Source of the DNA: Bradyrhizobium algeriense
Lineage (GTDB): Bacteria; Pseudomonadota; Alphaproteobacteria; Rhizobiales; Xanthobacteraceae
DNA length: 64,000 nucleotides
Assembly (NCBI RefSeq): GCF_003062295.1
Contig: NZ_PYCN01000008.1
Coordinates: 1-64,000 of the forward strand
Direction of reading: 5' to 3'
The notes under the pieces are model-generated. The model was not told where the DNA came from. It did no database searches and worked only from the letters and a program-made list of their open reading frames with translations. Positions 37,872 through 46,528 of the stretch are shown here, in pieces. Numbering within the stretch: the first letter of the stretch is position 1; the number at the start of each line of letters is the position of its first letter. The translations under genes were made by a program, and so were the position numbers.

Positions 37872-38105
37872 CTAATCAGGCAGCGATCGCCTGACCGGCA
37901 GAAATGGCGACGTGCTGTGCTGATCGACGACGTTTCGAAGAACGAGATTTGACAATTGCACGACGAGCGCCCGCAGCCTGGCATTTTCCTCGATGAGGGA
38001 CACCCGTTCGGCGTCCGTCTCTTGATCCCAAGCCTGGTCCTCGCGAACGGAGGACGAGCTGGAATCTTCCTTCCGATTGCCGGACGCTGGATATGCGTTG
38101 CCCAT
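37872..38105 (-). CDS. Small rhizobial protein with a C-terminal coiled coil
   Basis: 77 residues from ATG 38105 (AGGGGA 8 bases upstream). A Ser-rich, acidic N-terminal half (SSSSSVREDQAWDQETDAE) is followed by the helix SLIEENARLRALVVQLSNLVLRNVVDQ, which looks like a heptad coiled coil. I recognise similar small hypothetical proteins in Bradyrhizobium. No function known. The frame extends to GTG 38132. Confidence 0.55.
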   Translation of the reverse strand: MGNAYPASGNRKEDSSSSSVREDQAWDQETDAERVSLIEENARLRALVVQLSNLVLRNVVDQHSTSPFLPVRRSLPD

Positions 38106-38278
38106 AACTGACATCCCCTGGCACGAACTCACCCCTAGCCGAGCCTGACGCAGAAATTCGACTGAGTCCGCGTCAAAAGTTGGACGTTTCGAAGGGCAAA
38201 CGAGAGCGCAGATGGAGCGTTTTGCGGGCGGGCCGATAAAGATGAAGATTTGTTAAGAAGTTTGGTTATAGTGCGAAC

Positions 38279-38317
38279 GGAAAGGTGCGGGGACGCGCGG
38301 CGGCGTAGCACCTTTCC
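38279..38317. other. Long perfect stem-loop in intergenic DNA
   Basis: GGAAAGGTGC and GCACCTTTCC form a perfect 10-bp stem with a 19-base GC-rich loop. It lies in the 277-base gap before the gene at 38383. It may be a leader hairpin, a small RNA end or a protein site; nothing else in that gap was recognised. Confidence 0.4.
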
Positions 38318-38382
38318 ATCAGACCTAGACCAGCGCGATTCACTCAGTGCCCACGGGGCTGCCGTGGTGGGAATACGCGCCT

Positions 38383-38682
38383 ATGAAACAAAGTGAAGCA
38401 AGAGTACGCATCATTCAGGAGTGGGATCGCTGGATCGTGACGCAGGCGATCGAGCAGGACGGACCCACTGGAAAAGATTCGTTGAAGTTCTTCCACGAAC
38501 TGCAGGACGCCGGATCGGCGCTATTGGATTTCCAGTCTCGCGGGCAGGACAAGTGGCGGATCATTCACGCGTGGTTGCTGGGTGCAGATCGACTATTCGA
38601 TGACTGGATATCCGCCGCGCCCCGGATCGCTCCAACACGCAGGATGCGACCAGAGCGCAGGAGATCTGACTGCAAGACTTGA
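38383..38682 (+). CDS. Small conserved-type rhizobial protein, 99 aa
   Basis: From ATG 38383. The compact domain IIQEWDRWIVTQAIEQDGPTG then SLKFFHELQDAGSALLDFQS and DKWRIIHAWLLG looks like an all-alpha regulator-sized protein. I recognise similar hypothetical proteins from Bradyrhizobium but know no function. The C-terminus is basic (RMRPERRRSDCKT) and the tandem repeat at 38676 begins within the last codons. Confidence 0.5.
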   Translation: MKQSEARVRIIQEWDRWIVTQAIEQDGPTGKDSLKFFHELQDAGSALLDFQSRGQDKWRIIHAWLLGADRLFDDWISAAPRIAPTRRMRPERRRSDCKT

Positions 38683-38720
38683 ACTGCAGAGACCTGAACT
38701 GCAAAAACCCGAACTGCAAT
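38676..38720 (+). repeat. Three tandem 15-bp repeats
   Basis: Three copies of a GA(C)CTTGAACTGCA-type unit (38676-38690, 38691-38705, 38706-38720), each with the core TGAACTGCA or CGAACTGCA. The first covers the stop codon of the preceding gene, and the array sits 16 bases before the end of egtD. Confidence 0.75.
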
Positions 38721-38735
38721 GCTCGGGACCACTCC

Positions 38736-39707
38736 TCAGGCTGACGCCGCCAGCGCGTGAACCGAAAACATTCGGTCGCGGTCGGTCCAGGATTCCCGTA
38801 CCGACCAGCCGGAGTCGCGCGCCAGATCGGTGAAGCGGTCGAAGCTGTATTTGTAGCTCGACTCGGTGTGGATGCTCTCACCCGGGCGGAATGAAAAATT
38901 CCGTCCAAGGATGCGCACGGTCTGCGCCTTCTTGGCGATCAGGTGCATCTCGATGCGATGCCGCTCGCGGTTATAGACCGAGCGGTGCATGAAGGCGGAA
39001 ACGTCGAAATTGCCGCCGAGCTCGCGGTTGATGCGGACCAGAACGTTGAGATTGAAGCGCGCGGTGACGCCGGCTGCATCGTTATAGGCATCGTAGAGCA
39101 CGCGCTCGTTCTTTTCGAGATCGACGCCGATGATCATCTGCGCGCCTTCGCCCAGAATCTCGCGCGCGCTGCGCAGGAAGGCGCGCGCTTCGTGCGGCTC
39201 GAAATTGCCGAGTGTCGATCCCGGAAAGAAGCCGACCTTGGGCATCCCTTCGATCTCGGCGGGCAGGGCGAACGGCGCGGTGAAATCGGCGGCAACCGGA
39301 TAAACGCCGAGCTCGGGAAAATCCTTGCGCAAGCCGCCGGCCTGCGCGGTCAGGAAGTCGCCGGAAATGTCGACCGGGACATAGGCGCCGAAATCGCAGC
39401 GCTCCAGCAGCAGGCGGACCTTGGTGGTGGCGCCGGCGCCGAATTCCACCAGCGCGGCACCCCTGGGAACGATGGAAGCGATCTCGTCGCCGCGGCTGCG
39501 CAGAATGCCGAGCTCGGTGCGGGTCGGATAATATTCCGGCAGGACCGTGATCTGCTCGAATAGCTCCGAACCTGCGGCGTCGTAGAAATATTTCGGCGAC
39601 AGGCGCTTGGGAAATTGCGACAGGTCGCCGATCACGTCGCCGGCAAAGGCGGAGGTCTGCTCATCGAACGGGTAGCTTTGGGCCAAAGCGGCGGCGTGCA
39701 AATTCAT
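38736..39707 (-). CDS. egtD: L-histidine N-alpha-trimethyltransferase EgtD
   Basis: Methylates histidine three times with SAM to give hercynine in ergothioneine synthesis. 323 residues. LSPKYFYDAAGSELFEQITVLPEYYPTRTE is the family N-terminal signature; LVEFGAGATTKVRLLL is SAM motif I; GSTLGNFEPHEARAFL and HTESSYKYS are further EgtD motifs. Second gene of an egtB-egtD unit, 50 bases after egtB. Confidence 0.95.
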   Translation of the reverse strand: MNLHAAALAQSYPFDEQTSAFAGDVIGDLSQFPKRLSPKYFYDAAGSELFEQITVLPEYYPTRTELGILRSRGDEIASIVPRGAALVEFGAGATTKVRLLLERCDFGAYVPVDISGDFLTAQAGGLRKDFPELGVYPVAADFTAPFALPAEIEGMPKVGFFPGSTLGNFEPHEARAFLRSAREILGEGAQMIIGVDLEKNERVLYDAYNDAAGVTARFNLNVLVRINRELGGNFDVSAFMHRSVYNRERHRIEMHLIAKKAQTVRILGRNFSFRPGESIHTESSYKYSFDRFTDLARDSGWSVRESWTDRDRMFSVHALAASA

Positions 39708-39757
39708 GATACTCTCCCGAACGCGCTTTCCGGCGCGCTATGATCCTGTTGAGCGGG

Positions 39758-41008
39758 TCAGGCGTAATCGGCGAGGCGTAACCCCGTGAATTGCCAGCGG
39801 TGGTAGGGATAGAAGAAGTTGCGATAGGTGATACGGCTGTGGCCGGCCGGGGTTGCAAGCGAGGAGCCGCGCAGCACCAGCTGATTGACCATGAACTTGC
39901 CGTTATATTCGCCCAGCGCACCCTCGATGGCGCGGTAGCCGGGATAAGGTGAGTAGGAGCTGCGGGTCCACTGCCAGACGATGCCGAAGGCGTCGTTGAG
40001 CTGGCCGGCGCGGGCGGCGACCTCCCATTCCATTTCGGTCGGCAGATGGCGGCCGGCCCAGCGCGCGAACGCGTCCGCCTCGTAATAGCTGACATGGCTG
40101 ACCGGGCCTGAAGGGTCGATCGGCTGCAGCCCGCCGAGCGTCATGATCCGCCAGTCGCCGTCGATCTGGCGCCAGTGGCCCGGCGCCTGCCAGCCCTCGT
40201 TGGTCGCGGCGGCAAAGCCGTCCATCAGCCACAGCGTGGCCGTGCCGTAGCCGCCGTCCTTCATGAAGGCCAGCCATTCGGCATTGGTGACGAGGTTGCG
40301 GGCGAGCCTGACCGGGCCGACCAGCGCCCGGTGCGCGGGTTTTTCATTGTCGAAATGGAAGCTGTCGTCGCTGTGGCCGACGGTGTGGATGCCCTCGTTG
40401 AGGGTGACCCATTCCTCCGCCGAACGATGCGGCGCCGGGAAGCGCCAGGACGGATCGTAGGCCGGCGGGATCGGGTTCTGCGCAAAGGCGTGCAGGATAT
40501 CGGTCAGCATCAATTCCTGATGCTGCTGCTCGTGGTTGAGGCCGACCTCGACCAGGGGGGCGAGCTTGGCGAGGCGCTCCTCGCCGGCGGTCTGGAAGAA
40601 CTTGACCACGGCGGCATCGACATGCCGGCGATAGGCGGTGACCTCGTCCGCGCTCGGGCGGGTGAGGTGGCCGCGCTGGTGACGGGCGTGCCGGGGACCT
40701 GCGCTGACATAGTAGGAATTGAATAGAAACGCGTAGTCGGGGTGGAAGGGCTGGTAACCCTCGCAGTGTTCGCCAAGCAGGAATTGCTCGAAGAACCAGG
40801 CGGTATGGGCGCGGTGCCATTTGGCCGGGCTGGCGTCCGGCATCGACTGGATCAGCTGGTCTTCGGGGCTCAGGGGGGCGGCGCGGCGCTCGGTCTCGCC
40901 GCGGACGGCCAGATAGGCTTCCACCAAATTCTGGGCGAGGGTGCCTGAATCGGAGAAAAGTGACGGAGTGGGGCTGGCAAGGGACGCTGCAGATACTGAT
41001 TTCGTCAC
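39758..41008 (-). CDS. egtB: Ergothioneine sulfoxide synthase EgtB
   Basis: Joins hercynine to a thiol donor to give a sulfoxide, using non-haem iron and O2. 416 residues. The DinB-like N-terminal domain has the iron-binding HTAWFFEQF and NHEQQHQELMLTD (His cluster), and the C-terminal FGE-sulfatase-like domain ends GKFMVNQLVLRGSSLATPAGHSRITYRNFFYP. GTG start. egtA, egtC and egtE are not in the window, as in short proteobacterial pathways that use cysteine directly; the donor is not determined by the sequence here. Confidence 0.94.
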   Translation of the reverse strand: MTKSVSAASLASPTPSLFSDSGTLAQNLVEAYLAVRGETERRAAPLSPEDQLIQSMPDASPAKWHRAHTAWFFEQFLLGEHCEGYQPFHPDYAFLFNSYYVSAGPRHARHQRGHLTRPSADEVTAYRRHVDAAVVKFFQTAGEERLAKLAPLVEVGLNHEQQHQELMLTDILHAFAQNPIPPAYDPSWRFPAPHRSAEEWVTLNEGIHTVGHSDDSFHFDNEKPAHRALVGPVRLARNLVTNAEWLAFMKDGGYGTATLWLMDGFAAATNEGWQAPGHWRQIDGDWRIMTLGGLQPIDPSGPVSHVSYYEADAFARWAGRHLPTEMEWEVAARAGQLNDAFGIVWQWTRSSYSPYPGYRAIEGALGEYNGKFMVNQLVLRGSSLATPAGHSRITYRNFFYPYHRWQFTGLRLADYA

Positions 41009-41310
41009 AGGTGTCTCCGGTTAAGGGAGAGAAACTTTAGTCCGGCAAACTGGTTCCCGACGGGCGGTCCGTCCTAGATAGGGGTTCCCCTCCAGGAAAA
41101 AAGCCTTCCCCCGTTATGATATTGATGCCGTCAGACTATGGGGCCGCGGCCGCCGGGGGCCCGAGCCGGACCGGCGCATGCCACCTACTCGCCATTTTAC
41201 TATGGATGCCCAACGGTTTGGGCTACATATAGGGCAAGTAACCGGGTTAGATGGACGAGCCGGCCCGTCAGGCGAAGCCGCAGGGGGCTGAGCCGCAAAA
41301 GGAAGCGAAT
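41009..41310. other. Divergent intergenic region egtB / grxD
   Basis: 302 bases containing the promoters for egtB (minus) and grxD (plus). No RNA gene recognised. The frame of grxD is open up to ATG 41251, but the family N-terminus starts at 41311. Confidence 0.5.
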
Positions 41311-41649
41311 ATGAGCATCGAACAATTCATCGCCAATGAAGTGAAGTCGAACGACGTTGTGCTGTTCATGAAGGGCACGCCGCAGTTTCCGCAGTGCGGT
41401 TTTTCCGGCCAGGTGGTGCAGATCCTCGACCACGTCGGCGTCGGCTACAAGGGCCTGAACGTCCTGGAATCCGCCGAACTTCGCAACGGCATCAAGGAAT
41501 ATTCGAACTGGCCGACGATCCCGCAGCTCTACGTCAAGGGCGAGTTCATCGGCGGCTGCGACATCATCCGCGAGATGTTCCAGGCCGGTGAATTGCAGCA
41601 GCTGTTCGCCGACAAGGGCGTCACCGTCAGCGCGGCGGCCTCGGCCTGA
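41311..41649 (+). CDS. grxD: Grx4-type monothiol glutaredoxin
   Basis: 112 residues: MSIEQFIANEVKSNDVVLFMKGTPQFPQCGFSGQVVQIL with the CGFS active site, then NWPTIPQLYVKGEFIGGCDIIREM. Such proteins carry [2Fe-2S] clusters and transfer them with BolA partners. ATG 41311 has GGAAG upstream. The stop (TGA 41647-41649) overlaps the likely start of the macro-domain gene. Confidence 0.95.
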   Translation: MSIEQFIANEVKSNDVVLFMKGTPQFPQCGFSGQVVQILDHVGVGYKGLNVLESAELRNGIKEYSNWPTIPQLYVKGEFIGGCDIIREMFQAGELQQLFADKGVTVSAAASA

Positions 41650-42200
41650 GCGGTCGCGCGCGCCAGATCGGCCAGGCGCGGCTCGAAGTCATTGTTGCCG
41701 ACATCACCAGCTTGCGCGTTGACGCCATCGTCAACGCGGCCAATTCGTCGCTCCTTGGCGGGGGCGGCGTCGATGGCGCGATCCATCGTGCTGCGGGGCC
41801 TGAGCTGGTGGCTGAATGCCGGATGCTCCACGGCTGCGAGACCGGCGACGCCAAGATCACCAAGGGCTATCGCCTGCCGGCCAAGTACGTGATCCACACG
41901 GTTGGGCCGGTGTGGAATGGCGGCACGCTTGGCGAGGACGATCTGCTTGCCTCTTGCTATCGTCGCTCGATCGAATTGTGCGAGAAGCACGGCCTTGTTT
42001 CAGTCGCCTTTCCCGCGATCTCAACGGGCATCTATCGCTTCCCCGCCGATCGCGCGGCCGGCATCGCAGTACAGACCGTCGTCGATACGCTCGCGGCTGC
42101 ACCCACAGTCGTGCAAGTGGTCTTCTGCTGCTTCTCCGATGCCAGCGCCCAGTTGCATCAGGCGGCATTGGATACCTTCGGCAGCCCTTGTGCCGACTGA
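41646..42200 (+). CDS. Macro-domain protein (ADP-ribose-binding, MacroD-like), atypical start
   Basis: A macro domain that removes or binds ADP-ribose: DAIVNAANSSLLGGGGVDGAIHRAAG is the ligand loop, and AFPAISTGIYRFP the second. The only standard start codon in frame is TTG 41712, but the first strand LEVIVADIT is encoded upstream of it in the same frame, from about 41680. The frame opens at 41592 with no ATG, GTG or TTG before 41712. I give 41646 (CTG overlapping the grxD TGA) as the likely start by analogy with coupled genes; ATT 41592 or a frameshift fusion to grxD are alternatives. End at 42200 certain. Confidence 0.8.
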   Translation: MSGRARQIGQARLEVIVADITSLRVDAIVNAANSSLLGGGGVDGAIHRAAGPELVAECRMLHGCETGDAKITKGYRLPAKYVIHTVGPVWNGGTLGEDDLLASCYRRSIELCEKHGLVSVAFPAISTGIYRFPADRAAGIAVQTVVDTLAAAPTVVQVVFCCFSDASAQLHQAALDTFGSPCAD

Positions 42201-42251
42201 CAAGCCGCCGCTACACTCTCCGGTGAATTCCAAGGAGAGGGGTAGGGTCCA

Positions 42252-43535
42252 ATGAATTCATCAGGAATGCTGCGCGCGCTGGGCTTCGGCGCGCTGATGC
42301 TTGCCACGCTGTCGTCCGCCCGCGCGGAAGGCACTTTCGATATTCCCGCCGGCGCGCATTTCAACAAGGACAAGCTTGGGAAGATCACCGAGTTCTTCAG
42401 GAACGAGGTGTCGACCGGCAAGATCGCCGGCGCCAACGTCCTGATCCAGCAGCACGGCAAGCCGGTCTATCACGAAACCTTCGGCGTGCAGGACGTGGTG
42501 TCCAAGGCGCCGATCACCGACAAGACCATCTTCCGCCTGTCGTCGCTGACCAAGGCGATCACCTCGGTCGTGGCGATGCAGTTGATCCAGGACGGCAAGA
42601 TCAAGCTCGACGATCCCGTCTCGAAGTACATTCCCTCCTTCGCCAACATGAAGGTCGGTGAGGAGAAAAAGGCCGAGGACGGTACCAGGACGCTCGAACT
42701 GGTGCCGCTGACCCGGCCTATCACCATTCTCGACCTGATGCGTCATACCTCCGGCATCACCTATGGCTTCTATGGCGACAGCCTGGTGCGCAAGGCCTAC
42801 AAGGAGGCGAACCTCTATGCGGGCGAATTCGACCTTGCCGAATTCGCCGAGCGGATCGCCAGGCTGCCGCTGCACAACCAGCCGGGCGCGCTCTGGCAGT
42901 ACGGCCATTCCACCGACATCCTGGCGCGGATCATGGAGATCGTGTCCGGCAAATCATTGCTCGATATTGAAAAGGAAAAGCTGCTCGATCCGCTCGGCAT
43001 GACCGACACCGGCTTCTTCGTTACCGAACCGGAGCGGCTGCAGCGGCTTGCCCAACCATTGCCGAACGACAGCGATTTCCGGGTCGGCCGCCTCTACAGG
43101 ACCGAGGTTCGCCAGAAGTGGGAATCCGCCAGCGGCGGCATGGTTTCGACCATGTCGGATTTTTCGAAGTTTGCGCAGATGCTGGCCAATGGCGGTACGT
43201 TCGAGGGCAAGACCTATCTCAGCCCGAAGACGTTCGAACTGATGACATCAGACCACGCCGGCAAGGACTCCGGCGTTGCGCGGGATCATTACTATTTTCC
43301 CGGTGACGGCTTCGGCATGGGGCTTGGGCTTGCCGTGCGCACCGACGCCGGCAACGCCAAGCCGCCGCCGCCGGGATCGCTGGGCGAACTGAAATGGGAC
43401 GGCGCTGCCGGCTGCTACATGGTGGTCGACCGCAAGCAGGACATGTTCTTCGTGGTGCTGGAGCAGACGCCGACGGAGCGCCAGCGCGTCCAGCGGACGC
43501 TGAAGCAGTTGGTCTATGAAGCGCTGGAGAACTAG
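42252..43535 (+). CDS. Class C beta-lactamase-fold serine hydrolase, paralogue 1
   Basis: 427 residues. Signal peptide (ending SSARAEG), then the serine hydrolase fold: SxxK in LSSLTKAITS, Tyr motif WQYGHSTDILA instead of YxN, and GLGLAVRTD plus a C-terminal region with MVVDRKQDMFFVVLEQT. Typical of family VIII esterases or D-amino-peptidase-like enzymes, secreted. Overlaps the next gene by 20 bases, so tandem and co-translated; the two copies share the same core motifs. Confidence 0.88.
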   Translation: MNSSGMLRALGFGALMLATLSSARAEGTFDIPAGAHFNKDKLGKITEFFRNEVSTGKIAGANVLIQQHGKPVYHETFGVQDVVSKAPITDKTIFRLSSLTKAITSVVAMQLIQDGKIKLDDPVSKYIPSFANMKVGEEKKAEDGTRTLELVPLTRPITILDLMRHTSGITYGFYGDSLVRKAYKEANLYAGEFDLAEFAERIARLPLHNQPGALWQYGHSTDILARIMEIVSGKSLLDIEKEKLLDPLGMTDTGFFVTEPERLQRLAQPLPNDSDFRVGRLYRTEVRQKWESASGGMVSTMSDFSKFAQMLANGGTFEGKTYLSPKTFELMTSDHAGKDSGVARDHYYFPGDGFGMGLGLAVRTDAGNAKPPPPGSLGELKWDGAAGCYMVVDRKQDMFFVVLEQTPTERQRVQRTLKQLVYEALEN

Positions 43536-44820
43536 CGGCGCCGCAGGGCGCACCCTCGTTGTAGCGGCGCTGGCCATTCTCCTGGCCGCCGGATGGCTGC
43601 ACGCGGTGCGAGCCGAGCCGAAAGCGCCGAATGCACCAACTTTCTCACGCGCGGCCCTTGAACAGATCGCCGATTACGTTCGCAACGAAATCACGACCGG
43701 CAAGATTCCCGGCGCTGTCCTGCTGATCCAGCAGCACGGCAAGCCGGTCTATTTGCAAAGTTTCGGCGTGCGGGACCCGGCGACCGGCCAGCCGATGACG
43801 CCGGACACGATTTTCCAGATCTATTCGATGTCGAAAGCCGTTACCTCGGTTGCCGCGATGATGCTGGTCGACGACGGCAAGCTGGCTCTCGACGATCCCG
43901 TATCGAAATACATTCGTTCCTTTGCGGATGCAAAAGTCGGCGTCGATCTTTCCGATGAAGCAGGACAGTATCCGCTCAAGCTCGAGCCGTTGAAGCGCCC
44001 GATCACGATCAGGGATCTGCTGCGGCACACCTCGGGTATCACTTACGGCTTCTTCGGCGAAACCGCGGTGCAGAAACTCTACGCCAATCCCAAACTGTAC
44101 GCCGGCGATTTCGATAACGCCGAATTCGCCGACCGGATCGCGACACTGCCGCTAGCCGATCAGCCCGCGGTGCGTTGGAATTACAGCCATTCAACCGACG
44201 TGCTTGGCCGCGTCGTCGAGGTGGCGTCGGGGCAGACGCTGTTTCAATTCGAAAAGCAAAGATTGTTCGATCCTCTCGGCATGTCCGAGACCGCATATTA
44301 TGTCGCTGATGCATCGAAGTGGTCGCGCATTGCCCAGGCATTTCCCGTCGATCGTTTTCGGGTGGCCGGAATCAGGGACCCGGCATTGCCGCGGCGCTGG
44401 GAATCCGGCGGAGCGGGCCTGGTCTCGACGGCCGGGGACTACGCCCGCTTCCTGCAAATGCTGCTGAACGGAGGCGAACTGGACGGCAAGCGGTACCTCA
44501 AGCCCGAGACAGTCGCACTGATGACGTCGGATCAGATCGGGCCAGAGACCAGGATCATTCACGATCCCTTCTATTTCCCGGGCCCGAGCTCTGGCTTTGG
44601 TCTCGGCTTTGCCGTGCGCACCTCACCGCCGCCGAATACGACATGGCCGCTCGGCGAATACCGCTGGGACGGTGCGGGCGGCAGTTTCTATTTTGTCGAT
44701 CCCGAGGACGATATGCTCGTTGTCTGCATGGTGCAGGCCCCGACGCAAGGTGGGCGAATCCAACTGGCGCTGAAGACGATGATGTTTGAGGCGCTGGGCA
44801 AGGGCCTGCGCAAGGATTGA
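43516..44820 (+). CDS. Class C beta-lactamase-fold serine hydrolase, paralogue 2
   Basis: 434 residues, ATG 43516 within the end of paralogue 1. Signal peptide (ending AVRAEP), SxxK in IYSMSKAVTS, then WNYSHSTDVLGRVVE and GFGLGFAVRTS. Its lipase-like family VIII signature matches paralogue 1 closely, so it arose by tandem duplication. Probably periplasmic; substrate unknown. Confidence 0.88.
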   Translation: MKRWRTSGAAGRTLVVAALAILLAAGWLHAVRAEPKAPNAPTFSRAALEQIADYVRNEITTGKIPGAVLLIQQHGKPVYLQSFGVRDPATGQPMTPDTIFQIYSMSKAVTSVAAMMLVDDGKLALDDPVSKYIRSFADAKVGVDLSDEAGQYPLKLEPLKRPITIRDLLRHTSGITYGFFGETAVQKLYANPKLYAGDFDNAEFADRIATLPLADQPAVRWNYSHSTDVLGRVVEVASGQTLFQFEKQRLFDPLGMSETAYYVADASKWSRIAQAFPVDRFRVAGIRDPALPRRWESGGAGLVSTAGDYARFLQMLLNGGELDGKRYLKPETVALMTSDQIGPETRIIHDPFYFPGPSSGFGLGFAVRTSPPPNTTWPLGEYRWDGAGGSFYFVDPEDDMLVVCMVQAPTQGGRIQLALKTMMFEALGKGLRKD

Positions 44821-44842
44821 TAGAGGATTGACGATCGCCTGA

Positions 44843-46324
44843 CTACGCGACCGCGTTGCGCGCGATCGTCTCGCGATAGAATGACGCGCTCAGTTTTGGC
44901 GTCCGGCGCTTGGTATCGAAGTCGACGTGATAGAGGCCGAAGCGCTGTTCATACCCGTCCGACCATTCGAAATTGTCCATCAGGCTCCACAGAAAATATC
45001 CAAGCACGGGCACGCCCTCTGATGTCGCGCGCTGCAACTGCGTCAGATAATTGCGTAAGTACATGATGCGATCCACGTCGTAGATCGTACCGTCCGCGGC
45101 CGGCTGGTCGCTCCCCGACGTTCCGTTCTCGGTGATGTAGATCGATTTCACGTTCCACAGCTTGGCCACATGGCGTGGTACCCAGTACATTGTTTCGGGG
45201 CCGGGCCTGAGCCAGGTCGCCTTCATGTGCGGGAACGATTTGGGAAATGGCGCCAGAGTGAAGCCGCGTTCGTTGTCGGCAGCAACGACGTAATGATCAG
45301 GCATGTAAACATTCAGCCCGACAAAATCGATCGGGGAGGAGATAATGCGCAGATCTTCGGCGGTGTATTTTGGAGCATCTTTGCCGGCCTGCGCGAGATA
45401 TGCATCGGTGTATTTTCCCTCGAGCATCACGGTCAAATAGCCGGCATTGAGCTCGCGCGTCGCGATCTCGGCTGCGCGGATGTTCGCAGGCGTTTCGATG
45501 GCCGGGATGCAGCTCACGGCATTCTCCGCCGGACCGACCCTGATTCCGGCCTGTCCATTGGCCCGGATCGCCTGAACCGCGAGACCGTGCCCCAGCGCGA
45601 CGTTGTGCCGGACCTGCTTCACGTCCGATGGGGATAGTTTGAGCCCCGGCGCATCAGCGCCAAACTCATGGCCGAGATGGACGAACCTGGAGCATTCGTT
45701 GATGGTGAAGAAGTGCTTCACGCGATCGCTTAGGCGCCCCGCGACATGGCCTGCGTAATCCGCAAAGGCCTTTGAGGTGTCGCGCGAGGTCCAGCCGCCG
45801 AAGCGATCCTGCAGCGCCTGCGGCAGGTCCCAATGATACAGCGTCGCAAACGGCTGAATACCGTTCGCCAGCAACTCGTCGACAAGGCGGTTGTAGAAAT
45901 CGAGGCCTTTTGGATTTGGCGCGCCGGCTCCGTCCGGGAAGACGCGTGGCCATGCGATCGAGAATCGATAGGCCTTTGCGCCGAGCGCCTTCATCAACTG
46001 GATGTCTTCCTTGTACAGACGATAATGGTCGGTCGCGGTATCCCCATTGCTGTGATCGGAGATGGTGCCGCTCGTGTGGGAGAAACGGTCCCAGATCGAC
46101 GGACCGCGGCCGTCTTCGTTCACGGCTCCCTCGATCTGATAGGCCGAGGTCGCCGTGCCCCACAGGAAACCGCTCGGAAAACCGGAAGAGGTTGTTCGAT
46201 TTCGTGTTCCGCTATCCGCATCCGATTGGGCTCGTCCGGACCCGGCTGGCAGCATCGACATGCCAAGTGCCGACCAGCCCGCAATTCTGCCAAATTGCCG
46301 CCGGGAAAATCTCTTGAATGGCAT
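44843..46324 (-). CDS. Tat-exported GH1 beta-glucosidase
   Basis: About 493 residues from ATG 46324. The Tat signal SRRQFGRIAGWSALGMSML precedes a family 1 glycoside hydrolase barrel: GFLWGTATSAYQIEGAVNEDG at the start, YHWDLPQALQDRFGGW, the acid/base region FFTINECSRF (NEC instead of the usual NEP), the nucleophile YITENGTS, and GYFLWSLMDNFEWSDGY at the C-terminus. It hydrolyses beta-glucosides outside the cytoplasm. Divergent from the GH17 gene. Confidence 0.9.
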   Translation of the reverse strand: MPFKRFSRRQFGRIAGWSALGMSMLPAGSGRAQSDADSGTRNRTTSSGFPSGFLWGTATSAYQIEGAVNEDGRGPSIWDRFSHTSGTISDHSNGDTATDHYRLYKEDIQLMKALGAKAYRFSIAWPRVFPDGAGAPNPKGLDFYNRLVDELLANGIQPFATLYHWDLPQALQDRFGGWTSRDTSKAFADYAGHVAGRLSDRVKHFFTINECSRFVHLGHEFGADAPGLKLSPSDVKQVRHNVALGHGLAVQAIRANGQAGIRVGPAENAVSCIPAIETPANIRAAEIATRELNAGYLTVMLEGKYTDAYLAQAGKDAPKYTAEDLRIISSPIDFVGLNVYMPDHYVVAADNERGFTLAPFPKSFPHMKATWLRPGPETMYWVPRHVAKLWNVKSIYITENGTSGSDQPAADGTIYDVDRIMYLRNYLTQLQRATSEGVPVLGYFLWSLMDNFEWSDGYEQRFGLYHVDFDTKRRTPKLSASFYRETIARNAVA

Positions 46325-46528
46325 CGCTTCACTCGCCGCGCCGGGATCAATCAATCTTGAGCAAAACAAGGCTCACTCTTGATGCTTCGTGTTCGAAGCA
46401 GGTCTAATATCACTGCTTCGGTGTCCCGGTGCAATTGTGCAAGCGGCTGAATCCGCGGGTCGACAGGGCCGCCGCGCACCGCTAAACAGGCTGATATATT
46501 CACCGATTTGAGGAGCAGGACGATCAGC

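Noticed and set aside
38120..38150. CTGGCACGAACTC as a third sigma-54 promoter
   Set aside because: The -12 GC element is missing at the required spacing.
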